From: Microtetraspora glauca
Lineage (GTDB): Bacteria > Actinomycetota > Actinomycetes > Streptomycetales > Streptomycetaceae
Assembly (NCBI GenBank): GCA_000721275.1
Contig: JOFO01000045.1
Location: 1-47,795, forward strand
Length of the DNA: 47,795 bases
Reading direction: 5' to 3'
The position numbers and the translations under genes were made by a program. Shown piece after piece: positions 7,767-15,649 of this stretch. Below the pieces are notes generated by a model. The model worked only from the letters and a program-made list of their open reading frames with translations, was not told the origin of the DNA and did no database searches. How positions within the stretch are numbered: position 1 is the stretch's first letter; each line of letters begins with the position of its first letter.

Positions 7767-8939
7767 ATGACCGAGCGTTTCTCCCCCACCCCCGAGGACC
7801 GTTTCACCTTCGGCCTGTGGACCGTCGGCTGGCAGGGCCGCGACCCCTTCGGCGAGGCGACCCGGCCCGCGCTCGACCCGGTCGAGTCGGTCGAGCGGCT
7901 GGCGGAGCTGGGGGCGTACGGCGTCACCTTCCACGACGACGACCTCATCCCCTTCGGCGCGCCGCAGGCGGAGCGCGACGCCGTCGTGAAGCGGTTCCGG
8001 GACGCGCTCGACCGCACCGGCCTCCAGGTCCCCATGGCCACCACCAACCTCTTCACCCACCCGGTCTTCAAGGACGGCGGCTTCACCGCCAACGACCGGG
8101 ACGTCCGCCGCTTCGCCCTGCGCAAGACGATCCGCAACATCGACCTCGCCGCCGAGCTCGGCGCGCGGGTGTACGTCGCCTGGGGCGGGCGCGAGGGCGC
8201 CGAGTCGGGCGCGGCGAAGGACGTGCGGGTGGCCCTGGACCGGATGAAGGAGGCGTTCGACCTGCTCGGCCAGTACGTCACCGAGCAGGGGTACGACCTC
8301 CGGTTCGCGATCGAGCCGAAGCCGAACGAGCCGCGCGGCGACATCCTGCTGCCCACCATCGGCCACGCCCTCGCCTTCATCGAGCGGCTGGAGCGCCCGG
8401 AGCTGGTGGGCGTCAACCCGGAGACCGGTCACGAGCAGATGGCCGGGCTGAACTTCCCGCACGGCATCGCGCAGGCGCTGTGGGCGGGCAAGCTGTTCCA
8501 CATCGACCTCAACGGCCAGTCCGGCATCAAGTACGACCAGGACTTCCGGTTCGGCGCCGGGGACCTGCGGCAGGCGTTCTGGCTGGTCGACCTGCTGGAG
8601 TCGGCGGGTTACGAGGGCCCGCGCCACTTCGACTTCAAGCCGGTGCGCACGGACGGCTTCGACGGCGTCTGGGAGTCGGCGAAGAACTGCATGCGGAACT
8701 ACCTGATCCTCAAGGAGCGGGCGGCGGCGTTCCGCGCCGACCCGGAGGTCGTCGCCGCCCTCGCCGCGTCCCGGCTGCCGGAGCTGGCCGTGCCCACCGC
8801 CGCCGACGGCCTGGCCGGGCTGCTGGCCGACCCGACCGCGTACGAGACCTTCGACGCGGACGCCGTCGCCGCGCGCTCGATGGCCTTCGAGCGGCTGGAC
8901 CAGCTGGCCCTGGAGCACCTGCTCGGCGTGCGGCGCTGA
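7767..8939 (+). CDS. xylA: Xylose isomerase
   Basis: 390-aa enzyme, matching the short (class I) actinobacterial isomerases; it interconverts D-xylose and D-xylulose. His56 and Asp59 (TFHDDDL) are the catalytic pair, and [20 protein letters not shown] and FHIDLNGQ carry the metal ligands. An in-frame GTG at 7746 would add seven residues, but GAAGGAGAAGG at 7748-7758 is a strong ribosome site for ATG 7767, so I use the latter. It works with XylB encoded divergently. Confidence 0.98.
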   Translation: MTERFSPTPEDRFTFGLWTVGWQGRDPFGEATRPALDPVESVERLAELGAYGVTFHDDDLIPFGAPQAERDAVVKRFRDALDRTGLQVPMATTNLFTHPVFKDGGFTANDRDVRRFALRKTIRNIDLAAELGARVYVAWGGREGAESGAAKDVRVALDRMKEAFDLLGQYVTEQGYDLRFAIEPKPNEPRGDILLPTIGHALAFIERLERPELVGVNPETGHEQMAGLNFPHGIAQALWAGKLFHIDLNGQSGIKYDQDFRFGAGDLRQAFWLVDLLESAGYEGPRHFDFKPVRTDGFDGVWESAKNCMRNYLILKERAAAFRADPEVVAALAASRLPELAVPTAADGLAGLLADPTAYETFDADAVAARSMAFERLDQLALEHLLGVRR

Positions 8940-8962
8940 GCGGCGCACCCCGCACGCGCGGA

Positions 8963-8999
8963 GGCCCCGGGGCCGGGAGTTCGTCCCGGGCCCGGGGCC
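8963..8999. terminator. Strong hairpin between convergent xylA and lacI-type gene
   Basis: Two 16-nt arms (8963-8978 and 8984-8999) pair with a single mismatch around a 5-nt GTTCG loop. The site lies 24 bp after the xylA stop and 25 bp before the end of the leftward regulator, so it can serve both strands. Confidence 0.75.
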
Positions 9000-9023
9000 C
9001 GCGGGCTGCGGCGGGGCGCGCGG

Positions 9024-10049
9024 TCAGGTGGTGGCGCGGATCACCAGTTCCGTGGGGAGGATGACGGTGGCCGGGTCCTCGCCCGCGATCCGGGCGAGGA
9101 GGGTGCGGACCATCTCGGCGCTGATCCGGTCCCAGGGCTGGCGGATGGTGGTGAGCGGCGGCTGGGAGGCGTGCGCGGCCGGGGAGTCGTCGAAGCCGCC
9201 GACGGCGATGTCCTCGGGGACCCGCTTGCCGGCGCGGGCGAGGGTGTCGAGGACGCCCTGGGCCATGAGGTCGGAGGCGACGAAGACGGCGTCGGTGTCG
9301 GGGGCCCGCTCCAGCAGGACGCGGGCGGCCTCGGCGCCGCTGGCGCGGCTGTAGTCGCCGGTGACGATCCGCTCCTCGTCGACGGGGAGCCCGCAGGCGG
9401 CGAGGGTCTCGCGGTAGCCGGCGAGCCGTTCGACGCCGCCGGGGGTGTCGAGCGGGCCGGTGACGGTGGCGATGCGGCGCCGTCCGGTGGCGTACAGGTG
9501 GCGGACCATCTCGCGGGCGCCGTCGCGGTCGTCGGCGGCGACGTAGCCGATGCGGGTGGTCTGGCCGAGCGGTTTGCCGCAGGCGACGACGGGCACGCCG
9601 GCCTCGTGCAGCCGGGCGACGACGGGGTCGCCGGAGTGGCTGGAGACGAGGAGGACGCCGTCGACGTGGCCGGCCTCGATGTAGCGGAGGTTGCGGCGGC
9701 GCTCGTCCTCGGTGCCCGCGATCATCAGGATCAGCGGGATGTCGCGGTCGGCGAGGGCCTGGGTGCAGGCGCGCAGGAGGACGTTGAAGTTGGGGTCCTC
9801 GAAGAAGCGTTCCTGCGGCTCGGTGAGCAGGAAGGCGACGGAGTCGGACCTGCCGGTGATCAGCGAGCGGGCGTGCCGGTTGACGACGTACCCCGTTCTT
9901 CGGATCGCGGCGTCGACGGCCGCCTTGGCCGCGGGGCTGACGTAGTGGCCGCCGTTGAGGACGCGGGAGACGGTGCCGCGCGAGACGCCGGCCTCGCGGG
10001 CGACGTCGTGGATCGTGACGGGGCGGCGCCTGCTCGCTGCTGTGCTCAT
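9024..10049 (-). CDS. LacI family transcriptional regulator of the galactan locus
   Basis: 341 aa with an N-terminal LacI helix-turn-helix (VTIHDVAREAGVSRGTVSRV), a hinge helix, and a periplasmic-binding-protein-like sensor domain (GVLLVSSHSGD, AVFVASDLMAQG, GGFDDSPAA). ATG 10049 has GAGGGG upstream. It is the last gene of the leftward transporter operon, 29 bp after the permease. Its likely operator is the TGTGA-N4-TCACA palindrome at 13353. By context it would be the functional counterpart of Bacillus GanR and respond to galacto-oligosaccharides; this is inference from neighbours. Confidence 0.93.
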   Translation of the reverse strand: MSTAASRRRPVTIHDVAREAGVSRGTVSRVLNGGHYVSPAAKAAVDAAIRRTGYVVNRHARSLITGRSDSVAFLLTEPQERFFEDPNFNVLLRACTQALADRDIPLILMIAGTEDERRRNLRYIEAGHVDGVLLVSSHSGDPVVARLHEAGVPVVACGKPLGQTTRIGYVAADDRDGAREMVRHLYATGRRRIATVTGPLDTPGGVERLAGYRETLAACGLPVDEERIVTGDYSRASGAEAARVLLERAPDTDAVFVASDLMAQGVLDTLARAGKRVPEDIAVGGFDDSPAAHASQPPLTTIRQPWDRISAEMVRTLLARIAGEDPATVILPTELVIRATT

Positions 10050-10078
10050 GCTGTGTGTTTCCCCTCGTTCCCCGGTGT

Positions 10079-10993
10079 TCAGGACTTTACGGCGCCCGAC
10101 AGCAGGTCGAGGCTCCAGAACCGCTGGATGACGAGGAACAGGGCGATCAGCGGGACGATCGCGAGCAGCGCGCCGGTGATGACGAGGGTGTAGAGGGCGG
10201 GCTGGCTGGCGCCCTGCTTGAGGAGGGTGAACAGGCCGACGGTCATGGGGAACTTCTCGTCGTCGCCGAGCATGATGAACGGCAGCAGGAAGTTGTTCCA
10301 GATGGCGGTGAACTGGAAGAGGAAGATGGTCACCAGGCCGGGGCCGAGCATCGGGACGGCGATCCGGCTGAAGATCCGCCACTCCCCCGCGCCGTCCATG
10401 CGCCCCGCCTCCACGAGCTCCCTCGGGATGGCGGCCTCGGCGTAGACGCGGCCGAGGTAGACGCCGTACGGGGAGAGGATCAGCGGCAGCAGCACGGAGA
10501 GGTGGCTGTCCGTCAGGTCTGCTTCGGCCATCAGCAGGTACTGCGGGATGGCGAGGATGACCGGCGGCATGAGGACGCCGGTGAGCATGACGTTGAAGAA
10601 GAGCTCGCGGCCGCGGAAGCGGTAGACGGCGAGGGCGTAGCCGGCGAAGGCGGAGACCACCGTGGACAGGGCGGCGCCGAGGCCGGCGTAGAGGACGGAA
10701 TTGCCCATCCAGCGCCAGTAGATGCCGTCGCGGTAGGCGGTGAGGTCGGTGAGGTTGTCGCCGAGGCCGCTGCCGGGGAGGAAGCTGAAGGTGGAGAACA
10801 GCTCGTCGTCGGCCTTGGTGGCGGCGACGACGACCCAGGCGACGGGGAGCAGGCAGTAGAGGGCGCCGAGGACGAGCGCGGCGGTGGGCAGCAGGGCGGT
10901 GCGGCGGGGGCGTGGCGGGGCCTGCGGGACGCCGGGGGTGGTGCCGGCGGCGGGGGCCGCCTTGCGGAGCGTCGGGGAGGCGGGTCCGGTCAT
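10079..10993 (-). CDS. Carbohydrate ABC transporter permease, MalG/GanQ type
   Basis: 304-aa inner-membrane subunit of a CUT1 sugar importer. It has about six hydrophobic segments and the cytoplasmic EAA loop (ELVEAGRMDGAGEWRIFSRI) that docks on the ATPase. The start ATG overlaps the previous permease stop by 4 bp (ATGA), so the two are translationally coupled. No ATPase gene is present in the locus, consistent with the shared MsiK ATPase used by CUT1 systems in streptomycetes. Confidence 0.94.
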   Translation of the reverse strand: MTGPASPTLRKAAPAAGTTPGVPQAPPRPRRTALLPTAALVLGALYCLLPVAWVVVAATKADDELFSTFSFLPGSGLGDNLTDLTAYRDGIYWRWMGNSVLYAGLGAALSTVVSAFAGYALAVYRFRGRELFFNVMLTGVLMPPVILAIPQYLLMAEADLTDSHLSVLLPLILSPYGVYLGRVYAEAAIPRELVEAGRMDGAGEWRIFSRIAVPMLGPGLVTIFLFQFTAIWNNFLLPFIMLGDDEKFPMTVGLFTLLKQGASQPALYTLVITGALLAIVPLIALFLVIQRFWSLDLLSGAVKS

Positions 10994-11973
10994 CGGCCGG
11001 CTCCTTGTGCGGTGCGGCGGTGGGAGATCCGGAGGAGGGCGAAGGAGAGCGCGAAGGTGGCGAGGGCGAGGACGACGGCCGTGGCGGAGGCCGCGTGGAT
11101 GTTGCCGCCGGTGAACGCGTCGTTGAAGACCTTCATCAGGGGGCTCCAGGTGGAGGGGATGCCGTTGGTGAGCGGCCGGAGCGTGGTGGGCTCGTTGAAC
11201 ACCTGCAGGGTGGCGATGATCGAGAAGAAGAAGGTGAGGACCAGGGAGGGCGCGACCATCGGGATCTTGATGCGGAGCGCGATCTGGAGCTCGGAGCAGC
11301 CGTCGAGCTTGGCGGCCTCGAAGACCTCGGCGGGCAGGGAGCGCAGCGAGGTGTAGATGACGATCATGTTGAAGCCGGTGCCGCCCCAGACGGCGATGTT
11401 GGACATCGCGAGGTAGAGCGGGCCGCCGTCCATGAGGTCGGGCCGCGGGAGGCCGGCCTTCTCCAGGAGGTGGTGGAGGGGGCTGACGTCGGGCAGGTAG
11501 AGGAAGCCCCAGAGGACGGCGGCGATGACGCCGGGGACGGCGTACGGGAGGAAGATCGCGAGCCGGGCGAAGGAGCGGCCCCGGACGCGCTCGGAGTCGA
11601 GCAGGAGCGCGAAGAGGAGGGCGAGGCCGAGCATGACGGGGACGACGAGGGCGCCGTAGCCGAGGACGCGCAGGGCGCTGGCGAGGAACTCGCCGTCGGT
11701 GAGGGCGGAGGCGTAGTTCTCCAGGCCGGCCCAGACCTCGGACTTGGCGCCCTTGCCGAGGCCGTTGCCCTTGATCCGGGTCTTGTGGAGGCTGAGCCAG
11801 ACGGCGTAGCCGATGGGCAGCGCGAAGAAGAGGACGAAGAGGACGGCGGCCGGGAGGAGGAAGAGGTAGGGGGCGCTTCGTGCTCGCCTGCGGGTGGCGG
11901 TGGGCGACGGGTGGGCGTACGGGGCCGCCTCGGCCCCGTACGGCCGGCGCACGCCCTTGGGGGGCTGCGTCAC
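10990..11973 (-). CDS. Carbohydrate ABC transporter permease, MalF/GanP type
   Basis: 327-aa partner permease. After a basic N-terminus it has about six membrane segments (YLFLLPAAVLFVLFFALPIG is the first) and the EAA loop EVFEAAKLDGCSELQIALRI. The open frame continues far upstream, but the GTG at 11973 overlaps the TGA of the binding-protein gene (GTGA), the usual arrangement in such operons, and the upstream frame runs antisense to GH42. It forms the membrane channel with the MalG-type protein. Confidence 0.94.
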   Translation of the reverse strand: MTQPPKGVRRPYGAEAAPYAHPSPTATRRRARSAPYLFLLPAAVLFVLFFALPIGYAVWLSLHKTRIKGNGLGKGAKSEVWAGLENYASALTDGEFLASALRVLGYGALVVPVMLGLALLFALLLDSERVRGRSFARLAIFLPYAVPGVIAAVLWGFLYLPDVSPLHHLLEKAGLPRPDLMDGGPLYLAMSNIAVWGGTGFNMIVIYTSLRSLPAEVFEAAKLDGCSELQIALRIKIPMVAPSLVLTFFFSIIATLQVFNEPTTLRPLTNGIPSTWSPLMKVFNDAFTGGNIHAASATAVVLALATFALSFALLRISHRRTAQGAGR

Positions 11974-13292
11974 TTGGCGACCTCGAAGCCCTGCTCGGCG
12001 AGGTCGTTCACGGTGGTCTCCTGGAGCGCGGTGAGGGCGGTACCGAAGGCGGCCTTGGTCCTGGCCTTGGCGGCCTTGCCGAACTCGTCCTTGAAGGCGG
12101 TGTAGGCGACGTTGACGTTGGGGCCCCAGGCGGCGGGGGCGGTGGTCTTCGCGATCTCCGCGGCCTTGGCGTAGAAGTCGGGCTGGTTGGCGAAGTAGGC
12201 GGGGGCCTGGGCGAGGGCGCCGCTGGTCTGGGCGGCGGTGGCGGCGGGGTAGATGCCGCTCTCCTTGACGAGGGCGGCGAGCGCCTTGGGGTCGGTGTTC
12301 AGCCAGGTGGCGAACTTCGCGGCGGCTTCCTTGTGCGGCGAGTCGGCGGTGACGGCGGTGGAGGAGCCGCCCCAGCTGCCGGTGGCGTTCTCGCCCTCGC
12401 TCCACTGCGGGAGGGGGGCCATGGCCCACTTGCCCTGGGTGGCGGGGGCGGCGGTGCCGAGGGTGCCGGGGGCCCAGACGGCGGAGACCCAGGCGATCTG
12501 CTCGCCGGTGTTGAGGGCGTTGTTCCAGGCGGGGGTGTACATCGGCTGGTTGTCGATGGCGCCCTCCTCGACGAGGCCGCCCCAGAAGTCGCCGACCTTG
12601 CGGGTGGCGGCGTCGTCGATGCCGACCTTCCAGGTGTCGCCCTCGAAGGTCCACCACTTCGCGCCGGCCTGCTGGGCGAGGCCGGCGAAGAGGCCGGAGT
12701 CGTTGGCGGAGAAGGTGGTCAGGGACTTCTCCGGGTCCTTCTTCTTCAGCGCGCGGGCGGTGTCGGCGAACTCGTCCCAGGTGGTGGGGACGGTGAGGCC
12801 GTACTTCCGGAACAGGTCCTCGCGGTAGAAGAACATCAGCGGGCCGGAGTCCTGCGGCAGGGCGTAGACGGCGTCGCCGCCGAAGGTGGTCTGCTGCCAG
12901 ACGCCGGGCGCGAAGTGCTTCTCGGCGCCCTCGACCTGGTCGGCTATGTCGGCGAGGGCGTCGTTGCTGACGAGGGTGGGCAGGGCCTGGTACTCGGCCT
13001 GGACGAGGTCCGGGCCCTTGTGCGCCTTGGCCGCCGTGATGATCTTCGTGACGAGGTCGTCGCCGGACGCCTGCTTCTGGACGGTGACCTGGATGTCGGG
13101 GTGTTCGGCGTTCCAGAGAGCGGCGACCTTGTCCATGCCGGGCGCCCAGGCCCAGTAGGTGAGCTTGACCGGGCCGGAGGCGGCGCCCGTCCCGTCGCCG
13201 GAGCCGGAGTCGGATCCACAGGCGGTGAGCGCGGTGGCGCCGAGGAGGGCGGCGGTGGCGGCGGCGAGGCTGCGGCGCGTGAGCTGGGGCAT
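11970..13292 (-). CDS. Sugar-binding lipoprotein of the galactan ABC transporter
   Basis: 440-aa extracytoplasmic solute receptor. A basic N-terminus and hydrophobic core end in a lipobox, LTAC, with the lipidated Cys at residue 25. The mature protein has the family-1 solute-binding fold start (KLTYWAWAPGMDKVAALWN). ATG 13292 begins the operon, and a TTGACA-type promoter with an overlapping operator lies 70-100 bp upstream. The neighbouring GH42/GH53 genes make beta-1,4-galacto-oligosaccharides the likely ligand; this is inferred from position. Confidence 0.93.
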   Translation of the reverse strand: MPQLTRRSLAAATAALLGATALTACGSDSGSGDGTGAASGPVKLTYWAWAPGMDKVAALWNAEHPDIQVTVQKQASGDDLVTKIITAAKAHKGPDLVQAEYQALPTLVSNDALADIADQVEGAEKHFAPGVWQQTTFGGDAVYALPQDSGPLMFFYREDLFRKYGLTVPTTWDEFADTARALKKKDPEKSLTTFSANDSGLFAGLAQQAGAKWWTFEGDTWKVGIDDAATRKVGDFWGGLVEEGAIDNQPMYTPAWNNALNTGEQIAWVSAVWAPGTLGTAAPATQGKWAMAPLPQWSEGENATGSWGGSSTAVTADSPHKEAAAKFATWLNTDPKALAALVKESGIYPAATAAQTSGALAQAPAYFANQPDFYAKAAEIAKTTAPAAWGPNVNVAYTAFKDEFGKAAKARTKAAFGTALTALQETTVNDLAEQGFEVAK

Positions 13293-13352
13293 GGGTGGTT
13301 CTCCCTGACCAAAAGGGGCCTCTCCCTCGGACGGGGAGGCCGACCATGCATC

Positions 13353-13366
13353 TGTGAGCGTTCACA
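13353..13366. promoter_or_regulatory. LacI-type operator TGTGAGCGTTCACA
   Basis: Perfect half-sites TGTGA and TCACA are separated by 4 bp. The palindrome covers the -10 region of the leftward transporter promoter, so a bound LacI protein would block initiation. The LacI gene at 9024 is the obvious candidate regulator. Confidence 0.7.
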
Positions 13367-13394
13367 GTAGAGAAACGTTCCGGACACTTGTCAA
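13364..13394 (-). promoter_or_regulatory. Sigma-70-type promoter of the transporter operon
   Basis: Leftward TTGACA at 13394-13389 is a perfect -35. TACTGT at 13369-13364 is a plausible -10 with a long 19-nt spacer; TCTACT at 17 nt is an alternative. The operator overlaps this -10. Confidence 0.6.
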
Positions 13395-13418
13395 TGGTTG
13401 TTCCTGTGCGGTTATGTT
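13388..13418 (+). promoter_or_regulatory. Possible rightward promoter for GH42
   Basis: TTGTCA (13388-13393) and TATGTT (13413-13418) are 19 nt apart, or TTATGT at 18 nt. They overlap the back-to-back promoter of the transporter operon. The spacing is not ideal, so confidence is modest. Confidence 0.35.
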
Positions 13419-13469
13419 GCGTTGCCGCATCGGCATCAGGTGTGTGCACGTTCCCAGAAACTCGCTTCG

Positions 13470-13532
13470 GTTCGTTCTGTTCGTACTGCTCGTTCCGCTC
13501 GTTCCGTTCGTTCCGTTCGTTCCGTTCGTTCA
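13470..13532. repeat. Seven tandem copies of a 9-bp repeat before GH42
   Basis: Seven 9-mers follow one another without gaps, consensus GYTCGTTCC. The two leftmost copies are most diverged, the inner four differ only at the second base, and the last ends in A rather than C. The array runs directly into AGGAGAG, the ribosome site of the GH42 gene, so it forms most of its 5' leader. Confidence 0.9.
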
Positions 13533-13542
13533 GGAGAGACTC

Positions 13543-15564
13543 ATGTCGCCGACGACCCCCCAGGGCCTGACCCGGCTCGCGTTCGGCGGGGACTACAACC
13601 CCGAGCAGTGGCCGGAAGACGTCTGGCAGGAGGACGTGCGGCTGATGCGGGAGGCCGGCGTCACCCTGGTGAGCGTCGGGATCTTCTCCTGGGCGCTCCT
13701 GGAGCCCGAGCCGGGCCGGTACGACTTCGGCTGGCTCGACCGGGTCCTCGACCTGCTGCACGCCCACGGCGTCCGGGTGGACCTCGGCACCCCGACGGTC
13801 GCGCCGCCCGCCTGGTTCTACCGCGCGCACCCCGACGCGCTGCCGGTCACCGCCGACGGCGTCCGCCTCGCGTACGGCTCGCGCGCAGCGATCTGCCACA
13901 GCTCCCCCGCCTACCGCGAGGCCGCCGTCCGGATCACCACCGAGCTGGCCCGCCGGTACGCGAGCCACCCGGCGCTCGCCCTCTGGCACGTCCACAACGA
14001 GTACGGCGTGCCCGTCAGCGCCTGCTACTGCGACGGCTGCGCCGCGCACTTCCGGCGCTGGCTGGACGCCACGTACGGCTCCGTCGAGGCCGTCAACGAA
14101 GCCTGGGGCACGGCGTTCTGGGGCCAGCGGTACGGCACGTACGAGGAGATCCTGCCGCCCCGCACCACCCCGACCGCCGGCAACCCCGCCCAGAAGCTCG
14201 ACTACCGGCGCTTCGCCGACGCCACGATCCGCGAGAACTTCCGCGCCGAGCGGGACGTCCTCCACGCGCTGTCCCCGGGGATCCCGGTCACCACCAACTT
14301 CATGACCGCGCTCAGCCAGTGCGACGCCCTCGACTACTGGGCGTGGGGCCGCGAGGTCGACCTCGTCACCAACGACCACTATCTGATCACCGACGGCCGG
14401 CGCACCCACGTCAACCTCGCGATGGCCGCCGACCTCACCCGCTCCGTCGCCGGCGGCGCGCCCTGGCTGCTCCTGGAGCACTCGACGTCGGGCGTCAACT
14501 GGCAGCCCCGCAACCCGGCCAAGCGCCCCGGCGAGATGGCCCGCAACTCCCTCGCGCACGTCGCCCGCGGCTCCGAGGGCGCGATGTTCTTCCAGTGGCG
14601 GCAGTCCCGGCGCGGCGCCGAGAAGTTCCACTCGGCGATGGTCCCGCACGGCGGCACCGACACCCGGATCTGGCGCGAGGTCGTCGAACTCGGCGCCGGG
14701 ATCGGCGCGCTGGAGGAGATCCGCGGCACCCGGACCGTCCCGGACGTGGCGATGCTGTGGGACTGGCAGTCCTGGTGGGCGCAGCGGCTGGAGTGGCGGC
14801 CGAACGAGGCGCACGACGCCCGCGAGCGCGCCGACAGCTTCTACGAGACCCTCTACGACCGGCACCTCACCGTGGACTTCGCGCACCCCGAGGCCGACCT
14901 GTCCGCTTATCCGCTGGTCGTCGTCCCGGCGCTGTACCTGATGACGGAGGCCGCCGGGCGGAACCTGCGGGAGTACGTCGAGAACGGCGGCACCCTCGTC
15001 GTCTCGTACTTCTCCGGCATCGTCGACGAGCACGACGCCGTACACCCCGGCGCCTACCCGGGCGCCCTGCGGGACGTCCTCGGTCTCACCGTCGACGAGT
15101 GGTCGCCGCTCCTGGACCACCAGCGGGTCGGCCTCACCGGCCCCGGCGGGGCGGTGCTCACCGGTGACGTGTGGACCGAGTTCGTCCGGCCGCGCGGCGC
15201 CGAGACCGTCTGGACGTACGCGGACGGCCCGGCCGCCGGCGGACCCGCCGTCACCCGGCACCGCCTCGGCCGGGGCACCGCGTGGTACGTCTCCACCCGC
15301 CTCGACGCGGCGTCACTGGACGCGATCGTGGCGGCGGCCTGCGAGGACGCCGGGGTGCCCGGCCGGGCCGCGCTCCCGCGCGACGTGGAGGTCGTCCGCC
15401 GGGCCGGCGCCCACGGCCACTACGTCTTCGTCCTCAACCACACCGGCGAGGAGGCGAAGGTGCCGCTGGACGGCGCGGGCACGGAACTCCTCACCGGCGA
15501 CGCGACGACCGGCACGCTCACCGTGCCTGCGGGCGCGGTCCGGGTCGTCCGCCTGGCCGGCTGA
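13543..15564 (+). CDS. GH42 beta-galactosidase
   Basis: 673-aa cytoplasmic beta-galactosidase. The TIM barrel begins at AFGGDYNPEQWP. The acid/base Glu153 is in WHVHNEYG and the nucleophile Glu312 in LLLEHSTSGVNW. CYCDGC (165-170 region) supplies metal-binding cysteines, followed by the trimerisation and C-terminal beta domains. ATG 13543 has AGGAGAG 4-10 nt upstream. The frame is open back to 13354, but that part only translates the tandem repeat. It would hydrolyse galacto-oligosaccharides imported by the divergent ABC system, the role of GanA in Bacillus. Confidence 0.96.
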   Translation: MSPTTPQGLTRLAFGGDYNPEQWPEDVWQEDVRLMREAGVTLVSVGIFSWALLEPEPGRYDFGWLDRVLDLLHAHGVRVDLGTPTVAPPAWFYRAHPDALPVTADGVRLAYGSRAAICHSSPAYREAAVRITTELARRYASHPALALWHVHNEYGVPVSACYCDGCAAHFRRWLDATYGSVEAVNEAWGTAFWGQRYGTYEEILPPRTTPTAGNPAQKLDYRRFADATIRENFRAERDVLHALSPGIPVTTNFMTALSQCDALDYWAWGREVDLVTNDHYLITDGRRTHVNLAMAADLTRSVAGGAPWLLLEHSTSGVNWQPRNPAKRPGEMARNSLAHVARGSEGAMFFQWRQSRRGAEKFHSAMVPHGGTDTRIWREVVELGAGIGALEEIRGTRTVPDVAMLWDWQSWWAQRLEWRPNEAHDARERADSFYETLYDRHLTVDFAHPEADLSAYPLVVVPALYLMTEAAGRNLREYVENGGTLVVSYFSGIVDEHDAVHPGAYPGALRDVLGLTVDEWSPLLDHQRVGLTGPGGAVLTGDVWTEFVRPRGAETVWTYADGPAAGGPAVTRHRLGRGTAWYVSTRLDAASLDAIVAAACEDAGVPGRAALPRDVEVVRRAGAHGHYVFVLNHTGEEAKVPLDGAGTELLTGDATTGTLTVPAGAVRVVRLAG

Positions 15565-15649
15565 CGTCCGGCACCGCCCCCCAACTCCCCAATTCTTCTT
15601 CGAGGAACAGCGCAGCCCCACATCCGTCACCGTCGAAGGGACACCGGCG

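Noticed and set aside
13354..13542. An N-terminal extension of GH42 through the tandem repeat (FVPFVPFV-like)
   Set aside because: GH42 homology starts at 13543, right after a strong ribosome site, and the extension overlaps the operator and promoters.
10990..15261. A 1423-aa leftward frame running through the permease, the binding protein and GH42
   Set aside because: Only the last 327 codons are a permease. The upstream part is antisense to GH42 and in the wrong frame of the binding protein, kept open by high GC.
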